Origin: Phialophora verrucosa | Taxonomy: Eukaryota > Ascomycota > Eurotiomycetes > Chaetothyriales > Herpotrichiellaceae | Direction of reading: 5' to 3' | Assembly: GCA_002099365.1 (NCBI GenBank) | Contig: MSED01000003.1 | Location: 1,984,001 to 2,048,000 of the forward strand | DNA length: 64,000 nucleotides | Shown here: positions 10,140-21,854 of the stretch, one piece after another | Numbering within the stretch: position 1 is the first letter of the stretch | Layout of the letters: each line of letters begins with the position of its first letter | Translations under genes and position numbers: made by a program | The notes under the pieces: generated by a model | Told to the model about the DNA's origin: nothing | The model's input: the letters and a program-made list of their open reading frames with translations, nothing else | The model's database searches: none

Positions 10140-11708
10140 ATGCCGAAAGCCAGCGAGGTCATATTCTACCTCTTCCATCCGAATCAGCTGCGGTCGATAA
10201 TCCAATGGTAAGTCGACTGGGGCTCTGAGTGGCCGTGTTGTGGACTAACAGACCGTAGGAAAGTCTGGCACAACCCAGTCCACGAACGGAATGAGTCGAA
10301 AGATCCCCCATCGGCGAAAGAATGTTACAAATACTTGAACATGACGAGCCGCTCCTTCAGCGCCGTCATCCAGGAACTACATCCTGAGCTTGTCATGGTC
10401 GTCACTCTCTTCTACCTCGTCTTACGCGGGTTGGACACGATCGAGGATGATACGTCAATTCCTGCGAAAAAGAAGGAACCCATTTTGCGTAACTTCGACG
10501 ACGTTCTCGACATAGATGGGTGGACATTCACCGAGAACAGACCAGAAGAGAAGGACCGCGAGCTGATGCTCCACTACGGATGCGTCATTGAGGAGTTTAA
10601 GAAGATCAAAGCTCCATATCAAGCCATAATCAAGGACATCGCCAAAAAGATGGGCAACGGCATGGCCGACTACTGCTTGAAGTCGGAAAGCAATGAATTC
10701 GGGGTCAACACCATCGCCGAGTACGACGAGTACTGCTACTACGTGGCCGGCCTGGTGGGCGAAGGCCTAACGAGAATGTTTGTGGAGGCCAAGTTCGGGA
10801 ACCCAGCTCTCCTCGATCGACCGCATCTTCACAACTCCATGGGTACGTTCTTACAAAAGACGAACATCATCCGAGACGTACGCGAAGATTTTGACGACAA
10901 GCGGATCTTCTGGCCGAAAGAAATCTGGTCCAAACATGTCGATGATTTCGGGGACTTGTTCAAGCCAGAATACAAGGAGCAAGCATTGAACTGCGGTTCG
11001 GAGATGGTGTTGAATGCGCTCAACCATGCCGATGAATGTCTCTTCTTCATGGCTGGTCTGAGGGAGCAGAGCGTCTTCAACTTTTGCGCCATTCCGCAGA
11101 CAATGGCGATTGCGACACTGGATCTCTGCTTCAGAAATCACAACATGTTTCTCCGAAACATCAAAATCACAAAGGGCGAGGCTTGCCAGATTATGATCGA
11201 CTCGACTCAAAATCTCCAGATCGCCTGCGATGTATTCCGGAAACATATTCACTCCATCCGCAAGAAGAACAGACCTCAGGATCCAAACTTCTTGAAGATC
11301 AGTATCGCATGCGGCAAAGTGGAGCAGTTCATTGAATCCATCTTCCCGTCACAAAAGGTAGAGGACGTCTTGGCCAGAACGAAGGCCGACGAGGCTCGAG
11401 CGGCGCTCGCACAGAAAGAAAAGGAAGCAGGCACGGCGGGTACCAAGGAGACCTTGATGCTGTTGGGCGCCGTGATGGGCATGTTGCTTTTCATCACACT
11501 TTGCATGGTAGGTGCACCTTTGCTCACTCATACGCCCACACTCACGTGTCTTCAGGTTGGTGTTGCCTGGCTCGCAGGCGCTAGGTTCGACGTGGCATTT
11601 GAGGAACTCAAGAAATCTTGGGTCGAGATCAAGGCAAGCGGTCTCATTCCAGGTCTCGGGGGTCAGAACCGGGCGCTGACCAATGTTACGAGTCATGGCG
11701 AACTATGA
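10140..11708 (+). CDS. ERG9: Squalene synthase (farnesyl-diphosphate farnesyltransferase)
   Basis: Condenses two farnesyl diphosphates to squalene, the committed step of ergosterol synthesis, at the ER membrane. The exons are 10140-10207, 10259-11507 and 11556-11708 (489 aa). Exon 1 encodes MPKASEVIFYLFHPNQLRSI and the phase-2 junction gives QWKVWHNP. The first aspartate motif DTIEDD (about 82-87), the YCYYVAGLVGEGL segment and the second acidic motif (NIIRDVREDFDDKRIFWP) bind Mg-diphosphate. A C-terminal hydrophobic anchor (LMLLGAVMGMLLFITLCM) is split by the second intron, which is 48 nt, in frame and without a stop, so unspliced mRNA would add 16 residues within the anchor. The family is about 400-490 aa, so length is normal. 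Confidence 0.96.
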
Positions 11709-13588
11709 GTGCCAATGTCACCACGAGAATGTGTACATTACAACTAATCGGACATATTACCTGTTTTCCTCGCGGACCATGATATCCTCCCAGCAACCCA
11801 AACGAACTGCAAAGCCTTGATCTTGCGGTCAGAAGACTCAAAAGCACGGATGTCAAATTGCAACTCAGCCGCTTCATTGACTGTTGTTGTGCCGAAGATG
11901 TGCTGATATTGATCGATAAGAATGCTCGCCATTGACAATTGACAGGCCATAGATTACTTCCTTGAGAGGTCCTGTTACAGTCGAGCATACACATACGGCT
12001 ATTGCTATATGTCGTTCATACGGAATACTCGTATGGACGACACAGGTATTTCAATTCCTCGGCAGAATATTACTTTACATGTACCGGTGAGCGCGTCCTC
12101 GCCCTCGCCAATTTACAGAAGCGAACCAGTGGTGTCAAGGCTTCGTTCTCAGAAGCCTGTTATTATCATGAAACCCACCCAAGACAAGTCCTGGGTAATG
12201 GTAGACCCTTGATGAGCAATTTTCTTTGGTCTCCGAGATTGGACATCATTGCTTTCCACTCCACAAACTTCTTGTTATTACGACTTCAAACTCCCCCTCG
12301 GTCAAGCAGGGTTTGGTTGACGCTTTTCCATCATCATCATCGCCGCGCTCGTACTACACTACCACACACATGGCAACGGTGCATTGGACAAAGTGGATTC
12401 ATGCTTGTCACCCAACGGTAGATGGGACTTTCGAGAGCACTCCACGAATGAGACGGTTCCAACTGCAGGCTAGCCAAAATGGAATAACGAGAATGACCGC
12501 GCGTCGACCGGGGAGCCAATTGACAATGTCGGCGCCATGGCACCGACGTCATCGCCCTCTCCAGTGTTCTGTTTTGCCACGGCTCTCTTCGTTGAACCAC
12601 CACTTGAGGGATCGAAGAGGCTGGTTCGTGCCTTCCGCTTCGGGAGCGCTAGAACCGCCCTCCTCTAGAGTCTACCAAGTAGAAAAGTCTCCCACTGTGT
12701 ACACAATGACGGGATACAGTTATTTGTACTCGTTGCACTTGCTGAGACACTATTCTTCCTCCTTCGCCTCATCATCTCAAGGCCTCGGCTAGGCGGTCGC
12801 CGCATGGTCGTCGATCCAGGAGTATCGGATCGATCATCATACCACTCAAGCTTTCCCTGCGGTGCCTGCGGAAGATCTGCGATCTTGAGCGATGAATCGT
12901 AGCACTTTGCCCTTTATGATGTGGACCACGGGAAAGATGGGATTCTTTCTTGCCCCCCCAAGAAGCTAAACCGCTCAGGGGCAATTGCGGTCTCTGCTCA
13001 GCACCACTTGCCGAGTTGGCAGAATTGCTTGTCCAATCTTATAAGGGCCAGCAAACCCTTGCCCGCTGCTTCTTCTGTTCCTTTCTACCCGACCTATTGC
13101 ATTGGAATACCTTCAGTAGCCCAATGAGTACTTGCAAAGTTGGTGTGGCAGGCTACACGATGACGTCTTCTCCATAGACTCTGCGCTTTTCTACTTCTAT
13201 TTGCTTATGGCCTGCATTTGTCTGTTTGCCCTCTCACATTCACCCGCAACCCGAGCCTCGGTGCAAGCATAACCGCCTACGATATCTCGTCGACATCGCG
13301 ATACATAGATCAGCCTTGCTTTGTGCACCTGCAATATGTTTGCTATGCATAGCACCATTTGACTAGCATCCCAATCAAGCATAAGGTCGGGCTATCAGTC
13401 AGCCAATAGGTCGATCGGCCCCTTGCAACCTGCGCCTTCAACCCCCGACACCGCACTCAGCCGTCTACAGTTCGGGCGCCGATTGCTGCAAGGCGTCCGT
13501 GAACCCCAATTACGCATTCGCTGCGCGAGCTGCATAGCCGAAAGGCCACGAAAAGACCCGAGCAGTGTGATACTGGCCTGGTTTCGCA
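11709..13588. other. Intergenic, no gene seen
   Basis: Almost 1.9 kb with overlapping short ORFs on both strands (longest 188 codons at 12226-12792). None shows a domain, a credible start or splice continuity. A degraded gene cannot be excluded. Confidence 0.55.
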
Positions 13589-14713
13589 ATGGATCAGGCT
13601 CTCGGCATAGGCCTCAACGGCGTCAACCTCGCCCTTACCCATCAGGAGAAGGTTTTGGATCCTTTACATCGTCGATACAAGAAGATGCGCGGACACGGTC
13701 CTCAACGAGATCCCGATCTCTACGATCGGCGAACAATGGAAGAGAAAGGTCTTGTTCTGCGGCGTCGGAAGGATGTGGCTTCGGACGAAGAGGTTGTCGA
13801 AGTAGTGCGGCATCGGGGTGATATCCTGCCTCGGCGACCGGGTCGTCCCCATCAGCAACGGCGATCCAGTTCCATGAACAACGCTCGAGCTGTGGGAGCT
13901 GCTGGCGCAGGCGCTGGAGCTGGAGCTCTAGTTGCCTACAATCGAGGCCGAGATCAAGAACATCATCGGGACAGCTACTACGACTCCGAAGGCTCTGTTC
14001 CGCCCCGCTCTCGGGTACGTGCGAAATCCTCCGCTGGTCGCTCTCACCGCAAACGAAGCTCTTCCACGTCATCTTCGTCCTCCTCGTTGGTTTCCTCGAC
14101 CGAAGAAGAAAAGAACATTCACAAGATGCAACGCAAAAAATGGATAACTGCTGCGTTGGCCAGTGTGGCTACCATACATGCCGCCTCGAAGGTGTATTCT
14201 TCGATTGAGTCTCACGACAAACGGATGGAAAAAGTTCGTGAAGGGAAACTGTCACCGGAAGACGCCCACAAGCAACAACGAGCGTCACGGTGGCAGGATG
14301 CTGCGGCGATTGGTATTGCGGCGCTGGGGATCAAAGGCGCAGTGAGCGAGTGGAATGAAGTGTCGGAAGAACACAATCAGCACAAGGAACTCCTCTCGCA
14401 GAAGGAGGAACACCACAAACGGCGATTGGAGCGAGAACGCCGCGCACGTGCACGAGAACATGGTGGTTATTACAAGGGTCGCGACGGTCGCTGGTATTAC
14501 GATGGCCCTGAACCCCAGAGTAGTGAAAGTTACCGTGGAGGTGGATCCGGCGCTGGTGGTCGCTACGACGACAGACTCGCAATCAAAGATTCGAATCGTG
14601 CAAGAGACATGTATGAAGAAGTTGGTGGCGTCTCCCCGGACTACGACGACAGCCGTAGCAGGCGGTCCAGGTCTCGACGTGCGGTGAGTCGCAGTCGCGG
14701 GAGCGACTACTGA
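13589..14713 (+). CDS. Basic, glycine/arginine-rich fungal protein with two hydrophobic helices
   Basis: 374 aa from ATG 13589 with no intron. An N-terminal charged region contains an Ala/Gly helix (AVGAAGAGAGAGALVAYN) and a Ser-rich block. The best conserved-looking part is about 184-250: WITAALASVATIHAASKVY, a charged spacer (KRMEKVREGKLSPEDAHK), then QDAAAIGIAALGIKGAVSEW. This resembles a pair of small hydrophobic hairpins found in uncharacterised ascomycete proteins. A coiled coil (SQKEEHHKRRLERERRARAR) and a Gly/Tyr/Arg/Ser tail ending in RSRRSRSRRAVSRSRGSDY follow. The RS-like tail hints at RNA-related or phospho-regulated behaviour, but that is inference. No function is assigned. Confidence 0.82.
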   Translation: MDQALGIGLNGVNLALTHQEKVLDPLHRRYKKMRGHGPQRDPDLYDRRTMEEKGLVLRRRKDVASDEEVVEVVRHRGDILPRRPGRPHQQRRSSSMNNARAVGAAGAGAGAGALVAYNRGRDQEHHRDSYYDSEGSVPPRSRVRAKSSAGRSHRKRSSSTSSSSSSLVSSTEEEKNIHKMQRKKWITAALASVATIHAASKVYSSIESHDKRMEKVREGKLSPEDAHKQQRASRWQDAAAIGIAALGIKGAVSEWNEVSEEHNQHKELLSQKEEHHKRRLERERRARAREHGGYYKGRDGRWYYDGPEPQSSESYRGGGSGAGGRYDDRLAIKDSNRARDMYEEVGGVSPDYDDSRSRRSRSRRAVSRSRGSDY

Positions 14714-15528
14714 TATCCCTTCTATCTTGTTCCTGTTTTCCCGAGTGCGAGCAACAACAAGAGTAGGGTCAAGATGCGCTGACGCGCTGTTCGGGTCGAG
14801 AAGAGGCCTAGAAGCACATCCAAGTCACCGCCACCAAACAATTCGTACAAAAAGACACCGGAGAAGACGAGAGCAACAGTCGGCAATTTTGTGGCTGATC
14901 TCGGCGAGGAGTTGATGGGCATTTGACGAATGTTACGATCTTGGAATATGGAATGATTCTCAGCATGGCGCTGCTGGGCACCGGGAAGTTCGGCCAGTCT
15001 CTTCTTTGTCACAGCATCAAGGCAGCGTCAGCATCTCGGAACCGCATTTTCGGGGAGTAAATGGCTTTATAGCTGTGAGAGGAAACGGCGTGCTTGTCCG
15101 CGTGCAGGAGTCACTCTTTTTTTGCTGATTGGAATCTGGCAATTGGGTAGCGAACAAGCCATGTGGGCGAAGCATTTGAGGGTTGTAAGAGACCAAGAGA
15201 TGACTCCGACACGCATGGGAACGAGACTACGAGAGATGACTTGATGATGATCGTATAGAATGTCCCTTTATATGAGACCCGTATATCTTCCTTTCCACGT
15301 GTTCGTTGCAGTCCCTCCATATTTAATTGTCTACTTTGTACCTTCCGCCCTCTTGTCTCGATATCGCGGGCGATCCACGTGACTTCGCGTCAACTTGAAC
15401 GCGCCTTCGCCCGTCGCCCAACTTCTTTAAACGTCTTTTCGACTTCTTCAAGTGCCACGTTCCATTCCCTTCCAGTCACCACAACCAGCAGGACGTGGAC
15501 TGCCTTTCATAGCTACCGAAAACAGTCT
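14714..15528. other. Intergenic, no gene seen
   Basis: 5' flank of the F-box-like gene plus 3' flank of the previous gene. Open reading without an ATG extends upstream of 15529 to 15379 (GTG) but is not needed. No other feature was supported. Confidence 0.55.
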
Positions 15529-17592
15529 ATGCCCATGGAGTGGACATCTTCCTTGAAGCGAACCCGGGCTGGCTCGATCTACTCGGACACGACTTCAACC
15601 TTGCGTCAGCTCGACGGACATGCGAACAAACGTCGGAAAGCTGGCATGGACGCAGGAACTCGTCCCTCCGCACCTTGCCGGCTGGAGAGTCTGCCGGCTG
15701 AGTTGTTACAACAGGTATTCCTCACCGCCATGAACGGAAACCTGCTCACAGCCTCTCCACGGATTGCTGTCAAGCTGTCAGGAACAAAAGCCGTTTACCG
15801 CGCTGCCTTTCTCCTGGCTTTTTACAGCCATGACGTTGATAATATGCTCAGCATCTACAACCTGCACTACCTTGTCCCCATCCTTGATCTCCCGCTTCGC
15901 AGCTGGGATATCCGGAGCATGACACGAGCTGTGCTCAACAGCTCCTGGTGTACGTGGGGTCAAGTGAAGTCGTGGCTAACAGACAATCTGCTGCACGCTC
16001 TGTCACGAGCTCAAGCCATTGCTAAGCCGACAAATCCCCGTCACTGGCTCAACCTGCTTATGGAGGGAAAGATAGAGCTAGAAGCACTGCTGGGGCGGGC
16101 CTGGTGGGGCGAAGATGAGGAAACACGCTCGGTGGAACTGGAATTGCGCATGTGGGATATCCGCTTGACAAGGGATAGGGACATCTATGAAGACGAGTCG
16201 AAAATGGAAGCTGCAAGGCAGGCAGGTGATGACGAGGATCCCTATACCGCAGAATGGGATTTTGAGCTCATATTCCAGTGTCAGATGCGCATTTTCGGGG
16301 TGTTGACTGTCGGTGACGAGAAGTCACTGAGTTACCACCTGCATCGTGAGGATGCCTTCCGCGACGTTGTGGCAATGATAATAGGATTGGACCGCGAGGA
16401 CATGAATCCACAACCGTCATCACTGGACTTCTGGAAACTCCTCGAAGAACGAGCCATACGGGCAACCCGCAATGCACATTGGCTGCGCGAGACACTCGCC
16501 ATCGACTACTTCTTCCATCCCGAAGATCAGCCGTACAAAGTCTCGCCGCGGTTATACAGAGCTGCCGCTCTGGCCGATATCATGGTTGATGATGGGATTT
16601 ATGATGTGCGACTTTCTTACGTTCCAGCGCTCTATGTGCTTTTCCAGGTTGACCCTCGGGCTCTGCCAAGGGAAGATCCGGCTTTGTTAGCTTGGGCAGC
16701 CATAGCCCGTCAGAGGATGTTCGATTTCTTTAGCAACATGGCGTTTCTGTGCCATCAACGAGCCAGACAAAAGCACAAGCGGGGTGGGAGACTGAACTTT
16801 AGTGACCGGGACAAGTTCAGCGCTTTGGGACTAGAGCAGAAGTTCCGCTTCGACATGGACTGGAAGATTGTGTCATACATCGAAACAGGCTCTCTGGGAG
16901 ATGTAATTCCGGATGGCTTGGCTCCAGATTACACGGAGCCGCTGAGGTGGCTGGGTGAGAGACTCGAGCCTTGGCCAAAGGCTCTTGATGAAGTGACAAA
17001 GCTCCTCTATCCGAATCTTTACCAAAGAGCTGTTGACGAATTCGAGGACGACTCCGACTATGACTTACACCACTTTGATTTACCACAAGAAGTCATGCAG
17101 GCTGCTCTTTGCGACCATTTCGGCAGGACTGAATTTGAGCTCCGAGACGAGGCCGACTTCGACCTTGGTCGAATTGACAGAGCGGAAGCTCGTTATGCCC
17201 TTCTTACTGAAGACGAGTATTACCGAAGCCAGTACCACGACGACTACGAAGAGCTTTGTGACACCTATGCTTTTAGACATGCGAATGATCCGGACTCCGA
17301 CGGGGAGGAGGATGGGAACAGCGACGAATGGGCCAGCGAGAGCGAAAACGAAGAGCGAAGCAATGCTGATGATGACGGGCGCCGGAGCTCAGCGAGCATT
17401 CTTCGCCATGGACTCCTCCACGAGGCACCTGTTGAAATCGACACGGAGCTCATAGGCCTTGACATGGCAGTATTGTTCCCCACTGACATGCACCCGATGC
17501 CGTCGAAAGACACCGACTTGATCTCGTCACACTGCGTGCCGCCCCAGTGGTTCCGCCCAGCATGTAAGCCATACTTCGAAGAACTTTCTTAA
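15529..17592 (+). CDS. F-box-like protein with acidic C-terminal region
   Basis: The frame is open from 15379, but its first ATG is 15529 (MPMEWTSSLKR), so I annotate 687 aa; a second ATG is two codons later. An F-box-like motif lies near the N-terminus (CRLESLPAELLQQVFLTA). In SCF ubiquitin ligases such a motif binds Skp1 while the rest recruits the substrate. The long middle is helical with Trp/Leu-rich segments (HWLNLLMEGKIELEALLG, WLGERLEPWPKALDEV) but no WD40 or clear leucine-rich repeats. The C-terminal third has strongly acidic patches (FEDDSDYDLHHFDL; DPDSDGEEDGNSDEWASESE). It belongs to the large, fast-diverging set of fungal F-box-like proteins; the substrate cannot be inferred. Confidence 0.83.
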   Translation: MPMEWTSSLKRTRAGSIYSDTTSTLRQLDGHANKRRKAGMDAGTRPSAPCRLESLPAELLQQVFLTAMNGNLLTASPRIAVKLSGTKAVYRAAFLLAFYSHDVDNMLSIYNLHYLVPILDLPLRSWDIRSMTRAVLNSSWCTWGQVKSWLTDNLLHALSRAQAIAKPTNPRHWLNLLMEGKIELEALLGRAWWGEDEETRSVELELRMWDIRLTRDRDIYEDESKMEAARQAGDDEDPYTAEWDFELIFQCQMRIFGVLTVGDEKSLSYHLHREDAFRDVVAMIIGLDREDMNPQPSSLDFWKLLEERAIRATRNAHWLRETLAIDYFFHPEDQPYKVSPRLYRAAALADIMVDDGIYDVRLSYVPALYVLFQVDPRALPREDPALLAWAAIARQRMFDFFSNMAFLCHQRARQKHKRGGRLNFSDRDKFSALGLEQKFRFDMDWKIVSYIETGSLGDVIPDGLAPDYTEPLRWLGERLEPWPKALDEVTKLLYPNLYQRAVDEFEDDSDYDLHHFDLPQEVMQAALCDHFGRTEFELRDEADFDLGRIDRAEARYALLTEDEYYRSQYHDDYEELCDTYAFRHANDPDSDGEEDGNSDEWASESENEERSNADDDGRRSSASILRHGLLHEAPVEIDTELIGLDMAVLFPTDMHPMPSKDTDLISSHCVPPQWFRPACKPYFEELS

Positions 17593-17695
17593 GCTGACAG
17601 CGCAAAGAAGTTCAGAGCACAACTCAGCGGCCCTGAAACGCAAGACGAAAAGTGCTCATTGGCCGCGGCTTCAAGCCAGTATCATACTGCAGGAT

Positions 17696-19366
17696 TCAAT
17701 TCGGCATTGGCGACGTCGTTTTGACAGGACCTCCGAGTTTGTTGTCCGGGTCATATCTCTTCTTCAAAGTTTGCAGTCGTGGATAGTGCTCTCGGTATAC
17801 CTATGACCAACGTTCAGCAACGCGTTTTCGCGTCACGGACTCGGACTCACCTGCGCGATAGGGTCGTGAAAGTCCTCCATGGCGTTGGGTACGATCTGGA
17901 TGGGGCTCGATAACTTCACCACTTGTTTCGGACCGTCGTGCACAAGACTTCTCGCCATATTGGCTTCTTGCTCGGACGCAGCGACGTCCGTCCCGGCGCT
18001 TAGCGTCATCTTGTGCTGGAAGCCTTGTGGACGCGGCCAAGCCGACTCAATATCGGGAGTCAGGGAGTCTCGCTGGGACATTTGGTCAACGCTGTCAAAA
18101 CACAAGGTGGGATGTAATGCCTACTGTGGTGAAGAATTCAAAGAACATTGCCACCCGCTTCCCAACGGTGCCAGGAGATTTGGCAGCCTTGTCATACCAG
18201 TCAAACGCTCGAAGGAGCATTGCCTCATACACTCTGTTCAAGGCCACTGGTGCCCACCACGTGTTCGCGGAACCCTTGACCTTACCAACATTCTCTGTGG
18301 CAAAATTAACAATGTGGGATCACCACTTCGAACACAACTCACCTACCTTGCAACTTGCCCAACTCTGACACGCTCAAGATCTTGGTGCTGTCTATGGCTC
18401 CAGGACAGTCAAGCGCCCATTTGAAGCCGTCCGAACATCGACCATGCGCCGCGCCCAATGCATCGAACGCTTGAATCATCAACATGTCCTCTTTGGCGCC
18501 CATGAAAGCCAGTTGCTCTTTTCTCATCATGAAGAGATAGAAGGCTACTCTGGGATTGGGCGGTCTCGAGTCCATGGCCACGATACCTTTGACGACAGCC
18601 TTCAGCTGAATCCTTGGAATGAAGATGTTCCCACCCCATATCTCGCGGCGATACTTGCGAGCTCGGAGTTTGTATTGAGTAACCACTGTTACGACATCAG
18701 CTCTTCAGCAGGACCACATCGTGTAGGGTCATACCGGCAAAGCCATACGCTCCTCTGAGGGCGAAGAACAGGTCGGGATCTTCGGAAGCCCATAACACGG
18801 TTCCGTCGACTTTGACGACCTGAGCGTCCAGCAAGTTGACAGGATCCGATGTCAAACCATATTCGGAGGACAGCCAGGAGTATCCACCACCGAGAATACT
18901 TCCACCAACGCCTACACAAGGCGTGCGTACAGAGACAGCTACGAAGGACGTCAGCGCACCTATCAAACCTGTAGACGAACCGCTCACTCGCATAGCCCGG
19001 CGCCATCTTGTCCATCTTCTCGTAATACTCTCCCCAACTTTGACCTGCTCCGACCGTGACGGTCTCACTCTGCTGGTCAAACTCAACGCCGTCAAAGGCG
19101 GTCAAACTAATCAAGACATCCTTGGCCGAAGCTGAGCCCACGCCTTGACTGCGAACTCCAAGATCCAAATCGGTGTTTGAAAGATATGCTAATGCTTTGC
19201 TCAAGGATTCGACATTTGCCGGACGAATCACCAACGCCGGCTTTTGGTCTTTCTGAGCCGCCCATGGCAATGATTCAGCCCGGTATCGATATGACGAGGG
19301 AAGGAGGATCTCCTCGGAACTCAGTATCGAGCCGAGATAGTCGATATGCTTCGGATCGATCACCAT
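17696..19366 (-). CDS. FAD-linked oxidase, VAO/PCMH (berberine-bridge-like) family
   Basis: Six exons on the minus strand: 19366-18988, 18938-18735, 18685-18347, 18294-18125, 18072-17851 and 17800-17696. Introns are 49, 49, 52, 52 and 50 nt; the total is 1419 nt (472 aa). The fourth intron (18073-18124) resolves what otherwise looks like a frameshift. The FAD-binding PCMH domain covers about 40-215: ALVIRPANVESLSKAL, DLGVRSQGVGSASAKD, then TPCVGVGGSILGGGYSWLSS. The usual RSGGH-type motif whose His bonds FAD covalently reads RSQGV here, so an 8-alpha-histidyl bond is not expected. The C-terminus holds the family's substrate/BBE segment (AWPRPQGFQHK; HYPRLQTLKKRYDPDN). No signal peptide is seen at this start, so it is probably intracellular or the start is incomplete. 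The substrate is unknown; relatives often act in secondary metabolism or carbohydrate oxidation. Confidence 0.88.
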
Positions 19367-21854
19367 GTTTGAATGACGCTACCTTGGCGTTGAGATGTAA
19401 AATTCTGACAGATCCAGATGTACTGCATGACAGACGCGAACTGTGGTCCTGCATCGAGGTCAGACCGGGAAGCCGGGTTGCTGAGGGCTATCGTGGGATC
19501 TGACACGCGGGTGGCCTGACTGCGTTTGAGCTTCCCATGCGGGTCAACCGGTGCTCCATAAGAGGGTTTTATGCTCAACCTGAATGTTTCAGATGACTAG
19601 CTTCAGAAGCCTCGAAACTATACTCTCAGTCCAATGCTTGTCTCCGCGTGACTGGGTGGTCGACGCCGGTGATGTCCTGTCTAGGTATCGAGTTGCCGAG
19701 TGACGAACTATGGACCCAGACATCATGCACAACTAGGATATCTCGGTGGCCTGCAAGTATTTTGTTCTGCTTAAGGCAGTATAGGAGAGACGCTTGAGAT
19801 GCTCAAGTGATCGAGGGGAAACCTGGCGACCTTCTCTATTCATTCGAGGTGCGAGGAGTGATGCAGTCATCTTTCAACGAAAGCTCGCTCTGTTCGACAA
19901 ACCATGTGCAGACTACGGAGTGAGATGTCTACGGTGATGTATGTTTGTCGATACTTGTGCCAACAATTCTCCATGTCTGGTTATCGATGCCTCCTCCTGG
20001 TGCATGGCTCGGCTTACGGCGATGAAGCCGTTCTTGCCATCCCTCCATAGCTGGAGAGAATGACTACATGGGAGAAGCCGATTGACCGGCGCAAACACTG
20101 CGCGGATGCATGTCTTGGTGGCGGCATGTCTGATCTTGGAATCGCTCTGTCGGCGCCCTGTAACAAGCGGAACTTCACGCCTAGTTATCGGGACTCTTTC
20201 GCTGTTTAACCACGTCACACTGGCACCCAGCTCCAGTACACGGTTGCCATCCTTGCACAAGCACTTTAGAGGAAAGTTCTCTGTCCTGTCAAAGCATCTA
20301 ACTTTGATCTGCCATGCCGCCACTGACTTCCAGCTCCTAGGGGTCGCGGATCGCAAAGACCTGTTGACCCTCACCGGTAACGGCAGAAGGTCCATTCGTA
20401 TACCTACCCGAGTTGCTTTCATAAAGCCGGGCAGCATGCCGTATACGAAGATGGCAAGTGATCCTTTTCAACCCAACATTATCGAACCAGGATGCTCAAT
20501 TGGTCCTGCCAACATAATTGCGCTCCTTGACATGGTCCAATTTGGCGATGGTCACCCGCGAATAGCAGATGGAGGAGCGAGTAGTAAGCGTAAGGAGAAT
20601 TGCTACAACGTCTAACTATGACTCTTCCCTGACGCTGCAGACGGCGCACTTGCTAAATCCTGCGCAGCTGCCACCTTCGGTTGATTTGCAGCCTACTCCT
20701 TGCTTCAGCGGGTCCTGCACCCAAAGCCAATATGAAGAGTCGATACCATCTTTGTTTAAAGACCACAATCAGCAATACGTGCTTGAACCTGCATTATGAG
20801 GTCCATGCCAGTGATCAGGGCTCAAGCCGGGAATGGATTCATCTGTGATAGGCTGCCTTATACACCTTCTCCTTCCTAGAGGCGGAGACCAGGCAAATGC
20901 CTCAGGCAATGCGCCATTTGATACCAAAAGCAGCCACTGGGCAACAACACGGCGGATTTCGTCATGAGCTGCTGACGACCCCAGCGATGCTCGACTCGCG
21001 TACATACAGCCTTGATTGGGTAAGTGGAGTCGGTACCCCGGACTCGGAACTCTAGTATTAGATGAAACCGGTATGCAGGACGTCAGTGAGATAACCACTC
21101 TGGGAAGTGGGAATGCGAAATGTGGACAGGGGAAAGTGGCTTCAGCCTCTGAAGCAGCCACCCGTTTACTAATGCTTATCCGCTATCCGAAGCCTAGCTG
21201 AGGCCCTCGAGACTCTCACTCGCACTCGGTTGCAGTCATGCCATGGTGGGCCTAGGTAATCAACCTCTCTTGGCAGTGAATTCCTCCATCAGGTACAGGA
21301 GAGCAGCAAGACCCCCGGTTTGGTTTTCGCCGCGAGAGCAAAGGGAGCGCCGCAATACTCAACATTATTCAAGTCGCGCGAATTATCCTACACAGCCAAC
21401 GGAGTAGAAGCGGTAAGGTCAGCATTGATCTTCAACAGTCAGCAATCCTGTGGGCTGCAGTATCCCCCGGAATCCTTTTGTGTCAGAGCAAAGCTCTCCT
21501 TCGGTGCGATATTATGTTGTCATGCCAATGCCTCCAGAATCGAACGTTTGTTGGACAATGGCTGGTAAGGCAGCAAAGCACGAACGAGGATGATCGACAA
21601 GGTCATTTCAGCTTCCTATTTGCGCATACCTATCGCAACTGATCTCACCATGTCCAGCCGTGTCTGGTCAAGGCGCTGACTTGGCCTGAATATTCCTGCG
21701 TCCGTTGTTGGCATCCCATGACGACGATGGGTTGGAAACTCGGCGACCCAGGTCTGGGGAAGTATAAACAACACGAACGTGGAGCCTCGTCTGCTCGCTC
21801 GGCCGCCAACTTTCACCCATCAGTCGAAGGAGCGCTCAGAGGAGTCGTTCAGCA
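19367..21854. other. 2.5-kb gene-poor stretch between two flavoenzyme genes
   Basis: Divergent flanks of the FAD-linked oxidase (-) and the GMC enzyme (+). ORFs of 130-177 codons on both strands (for example 19913-20437 minus) overlap one another and show no domains. This may be old decayed sequence or a long regulatory interval. Confidence 0.5.
21763..21768 (+). promoter_or_regulatory. Putative TATA box of the GMC gene
   Basis: TATAAA in the context AGTATAAACAAC, 87 nt upstream of the ATG at 21855. Position and sequence fit a fungal core promoter; this has not been tested. Confidence 0.45.

Noticed and set aside
18060..18130. Apparent frameshift or stop in the FAD-linked oxidase
   Set aside because: A 52-nt intron at 18073-18124 with consensus ends restores the frame, so it is not a pseudogene.
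19913..20437. 174-codon minus-strand ORF in the gene-poor interval
   Set aside because: A competing plus-strand ORF of similar size overlaps it; neither has a motif, domain or splice partner.
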